64,000 nucleotides of DNA, taken from Rohdeia sp041398665. GTDB lineage: Bacteria > Planctomycetota > UBA1135 > GCA-002686595. The notes below the pieces were generated by a model that was not told the DNA's origin, made no database searches, and worked only from the letters and a program-made list of their open reading frames with translations. Both the position numbers and the translations under genes were made by a program. Below are positions 53,730-63,009 of the stretch, piece after piece. How positions within the stretch are numbered: the stretch's first letter is position 1; each line of letters opens with the position of its first letter. The stretch is taken from assembly GCA_041398665.1 (NCBI GenBank), contig JAWKUH010000026.1, forward strand, positions 14,731 to 78,730, read 5' to 3'.

Positions 53730-54128
53730 CCGACCGCTCCACCGTCCCCCGGACCCGTCCGGTGGTCGCGTCCCGCCGCGCGCGTCGCGCGGGACGGAGT
53801 CTCCGGATCCGTTCCGGGGCGCGTGGTGCACGACACCCCCATCCACGTTCCGAGGTCGCGCGTCGTCCTCGGTGCGATCCCGTGCACGCTGCGGCGTGCG
53901 CACCCGCGTCCGGTCCCCTGCCGGTGCGGGTTTCGACGAGCCCAGCGTTCCCCACCCATCCCTCGGGTCCCGACCCCATCCCACGACGGTCGTCGTCGCA
54001 CCGTCCGCACATCCCCGTGCGGAACGATCGTGCGATCGACGGCGCCGAGCACGTACGCGCGCGGAGCGCGCGATGCGACTCGGGACGACGCGGGAAGTCG
54101 ACCCGGAGCAACGCCGATCCCATCTCCA
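53730..54128 (+). other. Long untranslated leader of the secretin gene
   Basis: About 400 nt between the predicted start site and the secretin ATG. No convincing ORF or RNA family is seen. A CCACCG..CGGTGG stem encloses CCGGACCCGTCCGG near 53743. The 5' part (53522-53700) holds nothing I recognise. Confidence 0.4.
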
Positions 54129-56756
54129 ATGCGCGTTCGCACCCTGCTGCTGTGCCCCTTGACGCTCCTGCCGCTCGTCGGCTGTCACTCCACCTCGGGT
54201 GACACGCGGAGCGCCGACACGAGTTCCGCCGCTCCGGAGAGCACGGCGACGCCCGGGTCCGCGACGAACGACGCGAACCAGGCCGCGCCGACCGAAGCGT
54301 CCTTCGCGACCGGCAACGCCGGCTCCGCGAGCCAGGACACGCAGGACTACGTCGACCGCACGCAGCGCCGCGAGGAGTACTCCGCCGCGCTCGTGCAGGA
54401 CTACATCGAGCAGGGCGCCGCGGCCTACGACCGCGCGCAACTGAGCGACGCGCTGCTGTACTACGCGCGCGCCGTCGACCTCGACCCGGCCAACGAAGCG
54501 GCGCGCGAGGGACTGCGCCGCGTGCGCGCGACGATGGGTGACGACCTGCTCGCCGCGGGCGACCTCGAACAGGACGGCGTCGACATGATCGTCGTGCGCC
54601 GTCAGCTCGCGCGCATCGAGGCGGAGGACGCCGTCGTCGACGGCGACAACGCCCAGCGCCTCGGCCGCTTCGACGAGGCGATCCGCTCCTACGAGCGCGC
54701 GCGCATGATCCTGACGGTCCAGCCGCTGATCCAGGACACGGACCTCGACCTGCAGATCGTCCAGCGCCGCATCGACATGGCGACCGCCGCCAAGGACGAC
54801 GCGGTCGTGCGCCGCGAGCAGGAAGCGCGCGCCCAGGCCGACCAGGACCGCGCGATCGCCGAGCAGGAGCGCCAGGAGTACCGCGCCCGCAAGCTCGCCA
54901 CCTGGTACCAGGAGGCCCACGCCGCGTTCCTCCGCGACGACTACGAGGACGCCGAGCGCAAGGCCGACATGATCCTCGTCAACGACCCCGGCAACAAAGC
55001 CGCGTCGGAGATGAAGGAGATCGCGCGCCTCGCGGGGATGAACAAGCGCGACGAGGAGCTCCAGTCGGCCTACCGCAAGGAGTGGATCAAGACGATGGAG
55101 GACCTCGAGCACAGCGACGTGCCGCAGACGGTCCCGCTCGTCTACGCCGACATCGACCGCTGGCGCGAGGTGCGCGACCGCAAGCCGCACGGCACGTTCG
55201 CCTCGGCGGACACCGACGCGGACCCCGAGCGCCAGCGCGTGCTCGACCTGCTGCGCTCCGACCGCGTGCAGGCCACCTTCGGTGACGGCGAGGAGGGCGC
55301 CCCGCTCGCCGCGGTCGCCGACTTCCTCGGCCAGAACACCGGCATCAACTTCCTCCTCAGCTCCGCCGTCAAGGACATGGACGAGGAGGAGACCGCGGTG
55401 AACCTCTCGCTCGGCGAGAAGTCGGTGTACGAGGTGCTCCAACTCATCCAGAGCACCGTCGAAGGCATCCGCTGGACGATCGCCGACGGCACCGTGAAGT
55501 TCGTCTCCTCCGAGGAGGAGTTCGGTTCGCTCGGTCTCAAGACCTACGAGGTCCGCGACCTGATCCGCGCGCCGCAGGACTTCGTCGCGCCGGAGATCAA
55601 CGTGCTCCCCTCGGAAGGCATCGAGTACCCCGAGGACGAACTGCCGGAGATCGAGGCCACGGTCCTCACCGGTGACGAGCTCGTCGGCCTCATCGAGGAG
55701 AACGTGTCGCCCGACTCCTGGGACAACGCCTCGATCGAACTGACCGAGACCGGCGTCCTCACGGTCTACCAGACCCCCGAGGTGCACGCGCAGATCGATG
55801 CGCTGCTCAACGACCTGCGCGAACTCGCGGGCATCATGGTCGACATCCAGACGCGCTTCCTGCGCGTCGAGGACTCCTTCCTCGAGGAGATCGGCGTCGA
55901 CTTCCGCGGCCTCGGTCCTCCGGGCCTGGGCGACAGCAACGTGTTCGACGACTTCGGTCCGAACGGCACGACCGCCGAGGGTCTCAACGACTCCATCGGC
56001 ATCGGCAGCGACACCGGCGTCTTCTACGACGCGGGCAACGGCGAGTCCGCCGCGGCGCGCATCGAGAACCTGTTCGACACCACGGTCGGCAACGACTCGA
56101 TCACGGGCTCGGGCGGCCTGTCGGGCTCCTGGACCTACCTCGGCGACATGCAGCTCGAGATGCTGCTGCGCGCCGTCTCGAAGGAGCAGCGCGTCGAGGT
56201 CGTCACCGCGCCGCGTCTCCTGGTGTTCAACTCGGCCCGCGCGAACCTCCAGGTCCTGAACCAGTTCGCGTACGTGCAGGACTACAACGTCGAGATCGCG
56301 ACGGCCGCGTCGATCGCGGACCCGGTGATCCAGGTCATCCAGGACGGCGTCATCCTCGACGTGCGTCCGGTGGTGTCCGCCGACCGCCGCTTCGTCACGC
56401 TCGACCTGCGCCCCACCGTCGCGGTGCTGACGCAGCCGATCCTCAACTTCGTCACGACGCTCAACGTCGCGACGACGGTGACGATCCAGCTCCCCGAGCT
56501 CGAGATCCAGCGCCTGCGCACCGTGGTCTCCGTCCCGGACGGCGGCACGATCCTGCTCGGCGGTCTGCGCCTGCACACCGAGAAGAACGACGAAGCGGGC
56601 GTGCCGATCCTGCGCAACATCCCGCTCGTGAACCTGTTCTTCGAGCGGAAGGCGCACTTCATCGACAACCGCAAGACCCTCATCCTCCTGACGGCGAACA
56701 TCGTCATCCCGAAGGAAGAGGCGCCGACGGCGGCGGAGCTCGGGCTCAGCCGCTGA
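54129..56756 (+). CDS. Secretin-family outer-membrane channel lipoprotein with TPR-like N-terminus
   Basis: 875 residues. Leader MRVRTLLLCPLTLLPLVGC ends in a lipobox (Cys19). Residues ~90-330 are helical, TPR-like (ALLYYARAVDLDPANEAARE, RFDEAIRSYERARMILT) with a long charged helix. A possible N0-type domain (AVADFLGQNTGINFLLSSAV) follows. The secretin domain spans about 640-850: IMVDIQTRFLRVEDSFLEEI, RVEVVTAPRLLVFNSARANL, VSVPDGGTILLGGL (from Val802) and VPILRNIPLVNLFFERKAHF are hallmarks of GspD/PilQ proteins. No inner-membrane secretion ATPase is nearby. A 13-bp hairpin follows. Confidence 0.92.
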   Translation: MRVRTLLLCPLTLLPLVGCHSTSGDTRSADTSSAAPESTATPGSATNDANQAAPTEASFATGNAGSASQDTQDYVDRTQRREEYSAALVQDYIEQGAAAYDRAQLSDALLYYARAVDLDPANEAAREGLRRVRATMGDDLLAAGDLEQDGVDMIVVRRQLARIEAEDAVVDGDNAQRLGRFDEAIRSYERARMILTVQPLIQDTDLDLQIVQRRIDMATAAKDDAVVRREQEARAQADQDRAIAEQERQEYRARKLATWYQEAHAAFLRDDYEDAERKADMILVNDPGNKAASEMKEIARLAGMNKRDEELQSAYRKEWIKTMEDLEHSDVPQTVPLVYADIDRWREVRDRKPHGTFASADTDADPERQRVLDLLRSDRVQATFGDGEEGAPLAAVADFLGQNTGINFLLSSAVKDMDEEETAVNLSLGEKSVYEVLQLIQSTVEGIRWTIADGTVKFVSSEEEFGSLGLKTYEVRDLIRAPQDFVAPEINVLPSEGIEYPEDELPEIEATVLTGDELVGLIEENVSPDSWDNASIELTETGVLTVYQTPEVHAQIDALLNDLRELAGIMVDIQTRFLRVEDSFLEEIGVDFRGLGPPGLGDSNVFDDFGPNGTTAEGLNDSIGIGSDTGVFYDAGNGESAAARIENLFDTTVGNDSITGSGGLSGSWTYLGDMQLEMLLRAVSKEQRVEVVTAPRLLVFNSARANLQVLNQFAYVQDYNVEIATAASIADPVIQVIQDGVILDVRPVVSADRRFVTLDLRPTVAVLTQPILNFVTTLNVATTVTIQLPELEIQRLRTVVSVPDGGTILLGGLRLHTEKNDEAGVPILRNIPLVNLFFERKAHFIDNRKTLILLTANIVIPKEEAPTAAELGLSR

Positions 56757-56792
56757 TCGCAGCACGGACGCGACCCCCGAGGTCGTGAGCGT

Positions 56793-56822
56793 CGCGGGCC
56801 GGCTCGATGGAGCCGGCCCGCG
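56793..56822. terminator. Terminator hairpin after the secretin gene
   Basis: CGCGGGCCGGCTC (56793-56805) and GAGCCGGCCCGCG (56810-56822) form a perfect 13-bp stem with a 4-nt loop, 37 nt after the stop. Confidence 0.75.
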
Positions 56823-56859
56823 CGCGTTCCGGGCGGTCTTCCGCGGACGCTCCGTTCGG

Positions 56860-57095
56860 CGGCGCGCCCTTTCGTGCGGCGCGGGGGAACGCAGCGCGCC
56901 GCTTCGCGCCGCGCGGGGATTTCACAGGGAGTCACAGAGGACACAGAGACCACGCGGCACTGTCCGAGGCGGTGCGTTGGACCGGGACGCCGTGCGACGT
57001 CGCTCTCCGTCCGAGCCCCGTCCGTCGTGGTCTCTGTGTCCTCTGTGCCTCCCTGTGAATCTTCTGCGCGGCCGGCAGGCCGCGCCGCCGCGAGA
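56860..57095. repeat. Palindromic intergenic element F
   Basis: Arms 56921-56954 and 57026-57059 (34 nt each, one mismatch) form a long inverted repeat; they contain CACAGAGGACACAGAGACC and its complement. The 71-nt centre differs from the other blocks. GGGGAACGCAGCGCGCCGC and GCGCGGCCGGCAGGCCGCGC flank the arms, the same modules as in C and D, but inverted. Confidence 0.85.
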
Positions 57096-57564
57096 GGTGC
57101 GCGAGGCGCCTCGCTTTCGAGTGACCGCGCCCTCGGCCTCGGGGTGATTCCGGTTAGTCTGCTCGCCCCCGTCCTCGAACCGAAACCGAACGCAGCACCG
57201 CGGGTACGTCGAGCAGTGGAAGTGCAGGAGTCGCACGGAGCGCCTCCCGCCTCACGCCGCTCGAGCCCACGGTCGCCGCACCGCAAGACCCCTGGACCCA
57301 CGCGCGGAGATCGCATCGAACGCGACCTCCGCCCGATCGTTCCCCATCGAGTCCTTCCGGACGCGTCCTTCTCGACGCATCCTCCCCGACGCGCACTTCT
57401 CGACGTGCTCGTCCGACCGAGCGACGACTCCGTCGCGCGACGGTCCCCCACGAGTCCAGTCCGCAGCTCTCACGCGCCGTGCGTGCGGAGCGTCCCCGCT
57501 CGAGTCGTCGAGGCGGATGCACCGCGCCGCTCCGCGCCGACCCTCACCTGACGCCGACCCGAAC
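57096..57564 (+). other. Leader region of the large TPR gene, with a 14-nt degenerate repeat
   Basis: A TAGTCT hexamer (57155-57160) is the best -10 candidate, about 400 nt before the ATG, but no -35 is clear. GACGCGTCCTTCTC-type 14-nt units run in register at 57360, 57374, 57388 and 57402. No ORF or RNA family recognised. Confidence 0.4.
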
Positions 57565-60480
57565 ATGCGTCGACACACAGCTCCCGCGTTCGCCCTGGCC
57601 CTCGTCCCGTTCGCGACGCTCTTCGCGCCCGCCGAGTTCATCGGCACGGCCCACGCGCAGAAGCGCACCGAACAGCAGATCTCCGAGGACATCGAGTTCG
57701 CGCGAGGCCTCGCGAGTTCCTGGCAGTTCCTCGACCTCGCCGAGAACGTGCTGAACGGCGTCGCGGGCGAAGCGCTCTCGCCCGTCCAGCGCGAAGAGCT
57801 CGAGCTCGCGCGCTGCGAGGTCTTCGCGAGCGGCGCGCGCACGACCGGCGACGACACGGCGCGCGAAGGCCTGTTCGACCAGGCGCTCGACGGCTACCGG
57901 AGCTTCCTCGACTCGTACCCCGCGTCGACGTTGATCGGTCAGGCGCGGCGGGACTACGTCGGCGTCGCGGGCGACTACGCGACGCACATGTCGAACCTGC
58001 TCGAGGGCGCGGCGGGCGAGGAGGCCACGCGCATCCGCAAGGCCATCGAGGACCGGCTGACGAAGGTGCTCTCGGACGCCGCCGAGGCCATCGCCGACCT
58101 CGAGGAGATCCCCGACCGCAGCGACTCGCAGGACCGCCTCTACTGGAGCCTGCGCATCGACCGCGGGCGCCTGCTCGTGCGCCTCGGCCGTGCGTCGAAG
58201 GACGGCACGGGCTACCTGCGACTCGCCGAGGACGAGATGGGCACGGTCGCGTTCGAGGCACCGTCGGACTCGTCGTTCCCGCTGCAGGCCTTCATGGTGC
58301 TCGGCGAGGTCTACCTCGCGCTCGGTCAGATCAGCGACGCTGCGGACACCTTCCAGTACGTCGCCGAGGAGTCGATCCCGCAGGATCGCGCCACGTGGGA
58401 CGACCTCAAGAGCTACCTGAGCGACCCGCAGATGGCGTTCCGCTGGCTCTACCTCGAGGAGGTGACGCCCTCGATCATCGAGGCGTACATGCAGGCGGGT
58501 CGCACGAAGTCCGCCGCCGACGCGGGCCTCCACCTGCTCAACATGCACAACCTCGAGAACTTCGAGTACTCGCCGCGCGGCGACCTCGCCGCCGTCGCGA
58601 CGGCGCGCTGCCTGTTCGAGTCGGGAGGCTCGGTCGGCGGTTCGAAGTCGAGCGGCGACTACACGTGGTTCCAGACCGCCGAGGAGGCGGAGCAGGCCGG
58701 CTTCGGCACGCGCAACCTGCGCTCGGCGCTCGAGCTCTCGCTGCAGCTCGCGCTCGACATGTCCGAGTCGGGCCGCGGCATCGCGGCGGACCGCGCGAAG
58801 GCGCTGATCGCCGACCTGATCGAGAGCCCGGGTCTCACGTTCGGACCCGAGGTGCTGTTCCAGGCCGCGAAGGGTGCGTACGACGCGCGCGAGTACGGCG
58901 CCGCGATCTCGGCCTTCCGCCGCGTGCTCGCGTCGGTGCAGGCCGATCCGCTCGAGGCCAAGACCTGGAGCCCGAAGGTCTTCTACTACATCGGCGAGTG
59001 CTACAAGCGCCAGGGCCGCGACCTCGAGGCCACGATGGCCTACCTGCGCGGCTACGAGAAGTGGAAGGGCGACCCCGAGTACGACGCACGCAACGTGCAG
59101 GCGGGCTACCAGACGGCCGGTCGCGTCGTGAAGCTCGACCCCGAGGCGCGCACGCTCGTCGAGCTGCGCGACCAGTTCGGCGCCTGGAGCAAGGCGCTCG
59201 ACCTCGGCGGCGACTTCGACTACGAGCAGGCGAAGCGCAAGTTCGAGTCCGCCATCGAGGAGAAGCGCGAGGACTCCGCCGCGAAGAAGTTCGAGGAGGC
59301 CGCCGAGCTCTTCCGCGTCGTCCCGCCGACGTCGCCGAACTACGGCCTGGCGCGCGCGCGCATCGGCATCAGCCTCTACCGCGCCGGCAAGGTGCGCGAC
59401 GCCGGTGAGGCGTTCGACGAGTTCGAGAGCGAGCGCACCACGACGACGGACAAGGACGTCCGCGCCCGACTCGACGGTGCGCTCAAGCTCGTGCGCTTCT
59501 TCCAGGGCCAGGTCGCGCTCGACACGAAGGACTGGGCGACGGCGTTCGAGATCTTCTCGCAGTACCCCACGCAGTTCCCGGACGAGACGGACAAGCACGA
59601 CGTCGCGCTCGCCAACGCCGTCGAGGCCGCGGTCGCGACGGGTCAGACGAACAAGGCGCTCGAACTCACGCAGCGCCTCGCGAAGGACTTCCCGAACTCC
59701 TCGCAGACGCTGCGCGCCGCGGGTTCGGTGTTCAAGCCGCTCTACGACATCTGGAAGGACTCGGACCCCGAGGGTGCCGACCACAAGGCCGTGCTCGGAC
59801 CGCTGACCGAGATCACGGTGCTGCGCAACAAGCTCTCCACCACGCCGAACTTCGACCTCATGCGCCTCGAGTCGCGCCTGTGGATCGAACGGAAGATGTG
59901 GGACGAGGCGCTGACCGCGCTCGAGCGCATCAACACGACCTTCGCGAACGACGCGGAGATGGCGAAGAAGCTCGAGCAGTTCGTGAAGCCCGACCTCGGC
60001 ATCACCTACATCAGCCTCGACCGCCTGCCCGAGGCGCACAAGATCCTCGCGCCGCTCGTGCCCGACCCGAACGACGACCAGGCGTCGCGCCCCGCGACGG
60101 ACGTCGTCGACGGCTACGTCAAGTCGGTCGCGGGCTGGATGAAGGGCGACCCGACGAAGCCCACCGTGATGGCGGGCGTCGGCGGAGCCGAGGAGCTCGA
60201 GAAGGCCTACGTGTGGGCGACGAAGCTCACGCGCGGGCTCGAGGGCAACAGCGGACCGGGCAAGTACACCGCGCCCTGGTTCGAAGCGCGCTTCGTCGAG
60301 CTGTGGGTCCTCTACCAGTGGGGCAAGGTGGACTCGAGCAAGATGGACAGCCTCAAGTCGATCCTCGGATCGCTGAAGCTCGACCTGACGAGCGACTTCT
60401 CGAAGCTCACGAAGGAGCTCAACGCCTCGCCCGACCTGGCCGCGCGCTACCGCTGGCTCGACCGCCTCGCCAACGGTTGA
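57565..60480 (+). CDS. Large exported TPR protein
   Basis: 971 residues, fully open. Signal peptide residues 1-31 ending AHAQ. Almost entirely helical tandem repeats of TPR type: GYRSFLDSYPASTLIGQARR, MVLGEVYLALGQISDAADTF, VFYYIGECYKRQGRDLEATM, ALERINTTFANDAEMAKKLE and many more. A periplasmic scaffold is likely. It lies between the secretin and a second TPR gene, ahead of ExbB-ExbD-ExbD, and seems part of the same envelope machinery. Confidence 0.8.
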   Translation: MRRHTAPAFALALVPFATLFAPAEFIGTAHAQKRTEQQISEDIEFARGLASSWQFLDLAENVLNGVAGEALSPVQREELELARCEVFASGARTTGDDTAREGLFDQALDGYRSFLDSYPASTLIGQARRDYVGVAGDYATHMSNLLEGAAGEEATRIRKAIEDRLTKVLSDAAEAIADLEEIPDRSDSQDRLYWSLRIDRGRLLVRLGRASKDGTGYLRLAEDEMGTVAFEAPSDSSFPLQAFMVLGEVYLALGQISDAADTFQYVAEESIPQDRATWDDLKSYLSDPQMAFRWLYLEEVTPSIIEAYMQAGRTKSAADAGLHLLNMHNLENFEYSPRGDLAAVATARCLFESGGSVGGSKSSGDYTWFQTAEEAEQAGFGTRNLRSALELSLQLALDMSESGRGIAADRAKALIADLIESPGLTFGPEVLFQAAKGAYDAREYGAAISAFRRVLASVQADPLEAKTWSPKVFYYIGECYKRQGRDLEATMAYLRGYEKWKGDPEYDARNVQAGYQTAGRVVKLDPEARTLVELRDQFGAWSKALDLGGDFDYEQAKRKFESAIEEKREDSAAKKFEEAAELFRVVPPTSPNYGLARARIGISLYRAGKVRDAGEAFDEFESERTTTTDKDVRARLDGALKLVRFFQGQVALDTKDWATAFEIFSQYPTQFPDETDKHDVALANAVEAAVATGQTNKALELTQRLAKDFPNSSQTLRAAGSVFKPLYDIWKDSDPEGADHKAVLGPLTEITVLRNKLSTTPNFDLMRLESRLWIERKMWDEALTALERINTTFANDAEMAKKLEQFVKPDLGITYISLDRLPEAHKILAPLVPDPNDDQASRPATDVVDGYVKSVAGWMKGDPTKPTVMAGVGGAEELEKAYVWATKLTRGLEGNSGPGKYTAPWFEARFVELWVLYQWGKVDSSKMDSLKSILGSLKLDLTSDFSKLTKELNASPDLAARYRWLDRLANG

Positions 60481-60497
60481 CGCACCGCGAACCGAGA

Positions 60498-60530
60498 GCG
60501 GGCCGCGCGGCGCACGCGCGCGCGGCCCGC
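60498..60530. terminator. Hairpin after the large TPR gene
   Basis: GCGGGCCGCGCG (60498-60509) pairs with CGCGCGGCCCGC (60519-60530), 12 bp, 9-nt loop, 17 nt past the stop. Confidence 0.6.
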
Positions 60531-60566
60531 ATTCCCGCACCGAACACCGCTCCCTCCTCCACCGCG

Positions 60567-61778
60567 ATGAACCTCACCCGTCGCTTCTCCACCCTCCTCG
60601 TCGCTGCGACCCTCGCGAGCGGCAGCGCCGTCGCGAACCCGATCGCCGCGGTCGTCGTCCCCACCGCGAGCGCGCTCGAATCCGTCTCGGAGTCGCAGCA
60701 GGGTCGCCCCGACCTGGTCGTCGTCACGGGGCGCCGCGGTTCCGAGACGTCGGTCACGGGCACGCTGCTCCAGGCGCATCTCGACGAGGTGCGCATCTCG
60801 GTCGACGGCGAGGAGCTCACGTACAAGCCGGACCGCGTCGTGCGCATCCAGCTCAACCAGGTGCCGGAGTCCTTCTCGGACGGCCGCAAGCACATGGCGG
60901 CGCGCCGCTTCGCGGAGGCCGCCGCGGCCTTCGGCAAGACGGCGTCCGACAGCAAGCAGCGCGAGCCGGTCCGCGCCGCGGCGCTGCTCGAAGCCATCGC
61001 GGCCGAGGTCGCGCAGAGCGGCAAGGACGCCGCGGCCGTCGGTCGCGCGCGTGAACTCGCCGCGCGCTTCCTCAAGGACTTCCCGCAGAGCCGCGACCTG
61101 CCCGAGGCGCGGCGCTGGTCGGCGCGTCTCGCGCACGTCGCCGGCGACACCGCGGCCGCGGTCGAGGGCTACGCCGCCCTCGCGAAGGAGTTCGACGGGA
61201 GCAAGGCCACCGTCGGGTACGACCCGCTGCTGTGCCTCGAAGCCGGACTCCAGGGTGCGCACGCCGCTCTCGACGGCGGCGACACGTCGCGCGCCCGCGA
61301 CCTGTTCGCGAGCCTCGAGCAGGCGTCGACGGCCTACGCCGCGAGCCTCGATGCCACCGATCCCCGCGCGGTCCACGCCGAGGCGCTGCGCGAGCGCGCG
61401 CAGCTCGGCGAAGGCTGGATCCTGCTCTCCGGCAACAAGGGCACCCAGGCGCGCGGCTTCTTCAAGAGCCGCGTCGAGGGCGACCAGCTCAAGACCGACC
61501 AGGCGCGCTTCGAGGCCCGCATCGGCTACGCCAAGAGCCTCGAGGCCGGCAAGGAACTGCGCGAGGCGCAGGTCCAGTACGCCATGGTGTCCGCGGCGGC
61601 CTACGGCGACCGCGACCTGGTCGCGCGAGCTCTCGTGGGTCTGTCCGCAACTTCCCTGGCCCTCGGGGATACGGACGCTCGGGCGCAGGCGACCACGTGG
61701 CTGACCGAGGTCGCCGAGCGCTACCCGGACACTCCCGCGGCTCGGACGGCGCGCGCCGAACTCGAGAAGCTGCGCTGA
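60567..61778 (+). CDS. Exported TPR-type protein
   Basis: 403 residues. Signal peptide MNLTRRFSTLLVAATLASGS plus AVAN (residues 1-24). A beta-rich N-terminal segment (RPDLVVVTGRRGSETSVTGT, VRISVDGEELTYKPDRVVRI) comes first, then TPR helices from about residue 110 (MAARRFAEAAAAFGKTASDS, ARELAARFLKDFPQSRDLPE, ALVGLSATSLALGDTDARAQ). The layout resembles the periplasmic proteins that precede ExbB in several Planctomycetes-like genomes; that parallel is from general knowledge. Confidence 0.75.
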   Translation: MNLTRRFSTLLVAATLASGSAVANPIAAVVVPTASALESVSESQQGRPDLVVVTGRRGSETSVTGTLLQAHLDEVRISVDGEELTYKPDRVVRIQLNQVPESFSDGRKHMAARRFAEAAAAFGKTASDSKQREPVRAAALLEAIAAEVAQSGKDAAAVGRARELAARFLKDFPQSRDLPEARRWSARLAHVAGDTAAAVEGYAALAKEFDGSKATVGYDPLLCLEAGLQGAHAALDGGDTSRARDLFASLEQASTAYAASLDATDPRAVHAEALRERAQLGEGWILLSGNKGTQARGFFKSRVEGDQLKTDQARFEARIGYAKSLEAGKELREAQVQYAMVSAAAYGDRDLVARALVGLSATSLALGDTDARAQATTWLTEVAERYPDTPAARTARAELEKLR

Positions 61779-62102
61779 CGGTCCCCGGCCCGCATCCCCC
61801 GCTCCCCCCATCCGGGAGCGACGCGGAGCCACGGTATCGACGGCAGGCGGTTCCCGCGGAGCGGGCCGGTCCCTACCATCTTCCCTCTCGTCCCGGCCGG
61901 TCGCGCCCGCGGCCCGGCCCCCCGCCTCGTCCGGCGTGCGCCGGTCGATGCGGCCCCCAGTCTGGTCCAGATCCTCCGGCGCCCCTCGGCCCCGGATCCC
62001 AGTCCCCAACAGCGACCCCATCCCGTGCACGCGTTCCGGGTCCCACCGCGAGGGTGGCGCTCGTTCGTCGTTCCCACGGGTTCCACAAGGAGTTCCCCGC
62101 GG
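61779..62102 (+). other. Intergenic region before exbB with a possible promoter
   Basis: 324 nt. TTCCCG (61851-61856), 17 nt and TACCAT (61874-61879) could be a weak promoter 220 nt before the exbB start. AAGGAG about 10 nt before the ATG is the ribosome-binding site. Nothing else is recognisable. Confidence 0.35.
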
Positions 62103-62825
62103 ATGATCCCCTTCACGAAGAGCGCTGCGAGCGCCCTTTCCTTCATCGCACTCGCCGGCACCGCCTTGGCCCAGGGCGCCAAGAAGCAGGACGTGAGCCT
62201 CAACGTCGGCGAACTGGTCGTCGACTCCGGCATCTTCGGCTGGATCCTGATCGCGCTCTCGATCCTCTCGCTGACGCTCGTCATCGAGGCCTTCGTCTCG
62301 CTGAAGCGCGAGAAGCTGGCACCGCCGGAACTGATCGACGAGGTCCAGGCCCTCTTCGACGAAGAGCAGTTCCAGGAAGCGATGGAGCTCTGCGAGGACC
62401 AGCCGACCTTCTTCACCAAGGTCTGCGGCGCGGGCATCGCCAAGATCGGCCACGACTTCGACGTCATGGAGAAGTCGATCGAGGAGATGGGCGACGAACA
62501 GTCGATCCGCCTCCACCAGAAGATCGGTTGGCTCGCGCTGATCGCGAACGTCGGTCCGATGCTCGGTCTGCTCGGAACGGTGTTCGGGATGATCATCGCG
62601 TTCAAGACGATCGCCGCGAGTCAGGGCCAGGCGTCGCCGGCCGAGCTGGCCGTCGGTATCTCCCAGGCGCTCCTCACGACGCTGTTCGGTCTGATCGTCG
62701 CCATCCCGACGACGGCCGCCTTCGCGTACCTGCGCAACAACCTCGTCCGCTCCGTCATCGAGGTCGGTGCGATCGTCGAGGACCTGTTCGAGCGCTTCCG
62801 TCCGGGCGCGGCCAAGGCCGGCTGA
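62103..62825 (+). CDS. exbB: MotA/TolQ/ExbB-family proton-channel protein
   Basis: 240 residues. A cleavable-looking leader (MIPFTKSAASALSFIALAGTA) precedes the first helix GWILIALSILSLTLVIEAFV. The last two helices are ANVGPMLGLLGTVFGMIIAF, with the GLLGTV motif, and ISQALLTTLFGLIVAIPTTA, with the conserved TTxxGL stretch. Together with ExbD it harnesses the proton-motive force to energise an outer-membrane process. AAGGAG precedes the start. Confidence 0.93.
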   Translation: MIPFTKSAASALSFIALAGTALAQGAKKQDVSLNVGELVVDSGIFGWILIALSILSLTLVIEAFVSLKREKLAPPELIDEVQALFDEEQFQEAMELCEDQPTFFTKVCGAGIAKIGHDFDVMEKSIEEMGDEQSIRLHQKIGWLALIANVGPMLGLLGTVFGMIIAFKTIAASQGQASPAELAVGISQALLTTLFGLIVAIPTTAAFAYLRNNLVRSVIEVGAIVEDLFERFRPGAAKAG

Positions 62826-62834
62826 TCCGGACGC

Positions 62835-62869
62835 ACGAGCGGCGGCGGCGCGGGGCCGCCGCCGCTCGT
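62835..62869. terminator. 15-bp hairpin between exbB and exbD
   Basis: ACGAGCGGCGGCGGC (62835-62849) pairs perfectly with GCCGCCGCCGCTCGT (62855-62869) over a 5-nt loop, just after the exbB stop. It may attenuate or set the stoichiometry between exbB and exbD. Confidence 0.6.
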
Positions 62870-63009
62870 CCGCCTTCTCGTCCCCCGCCGCGTGAGTGTC
62901 CGACCTCCAGGAGCGCCGTCAGGAGCTGCTCCAGCGCCGCACCCGGTGCAGCGCACCGTTCCCAGCGCCCGGTCCCCAGCGCACACAGTCCCCAGCGAAC
63001 GAGCCGACC

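Noticed and set aside
53522..54128. Reverse ORFs in the secretin leader
   Set aside because: No start context, motifs or codon structure; Arg-rich frames only.
52107..56765. 1552-codon reverse ORF opposite the secretin
   Set aside because: Shadow of a clear secretin and of the glycosylase region; no family motifs.
57544..60540. 998-codon reverse ORF opposite the large TPR gene
   Set aside because: Arg/Leu/Glu/Val-biased shadow with repeated LVRR-type runs; the forward protein has a signal peptide and regular TPR helices.
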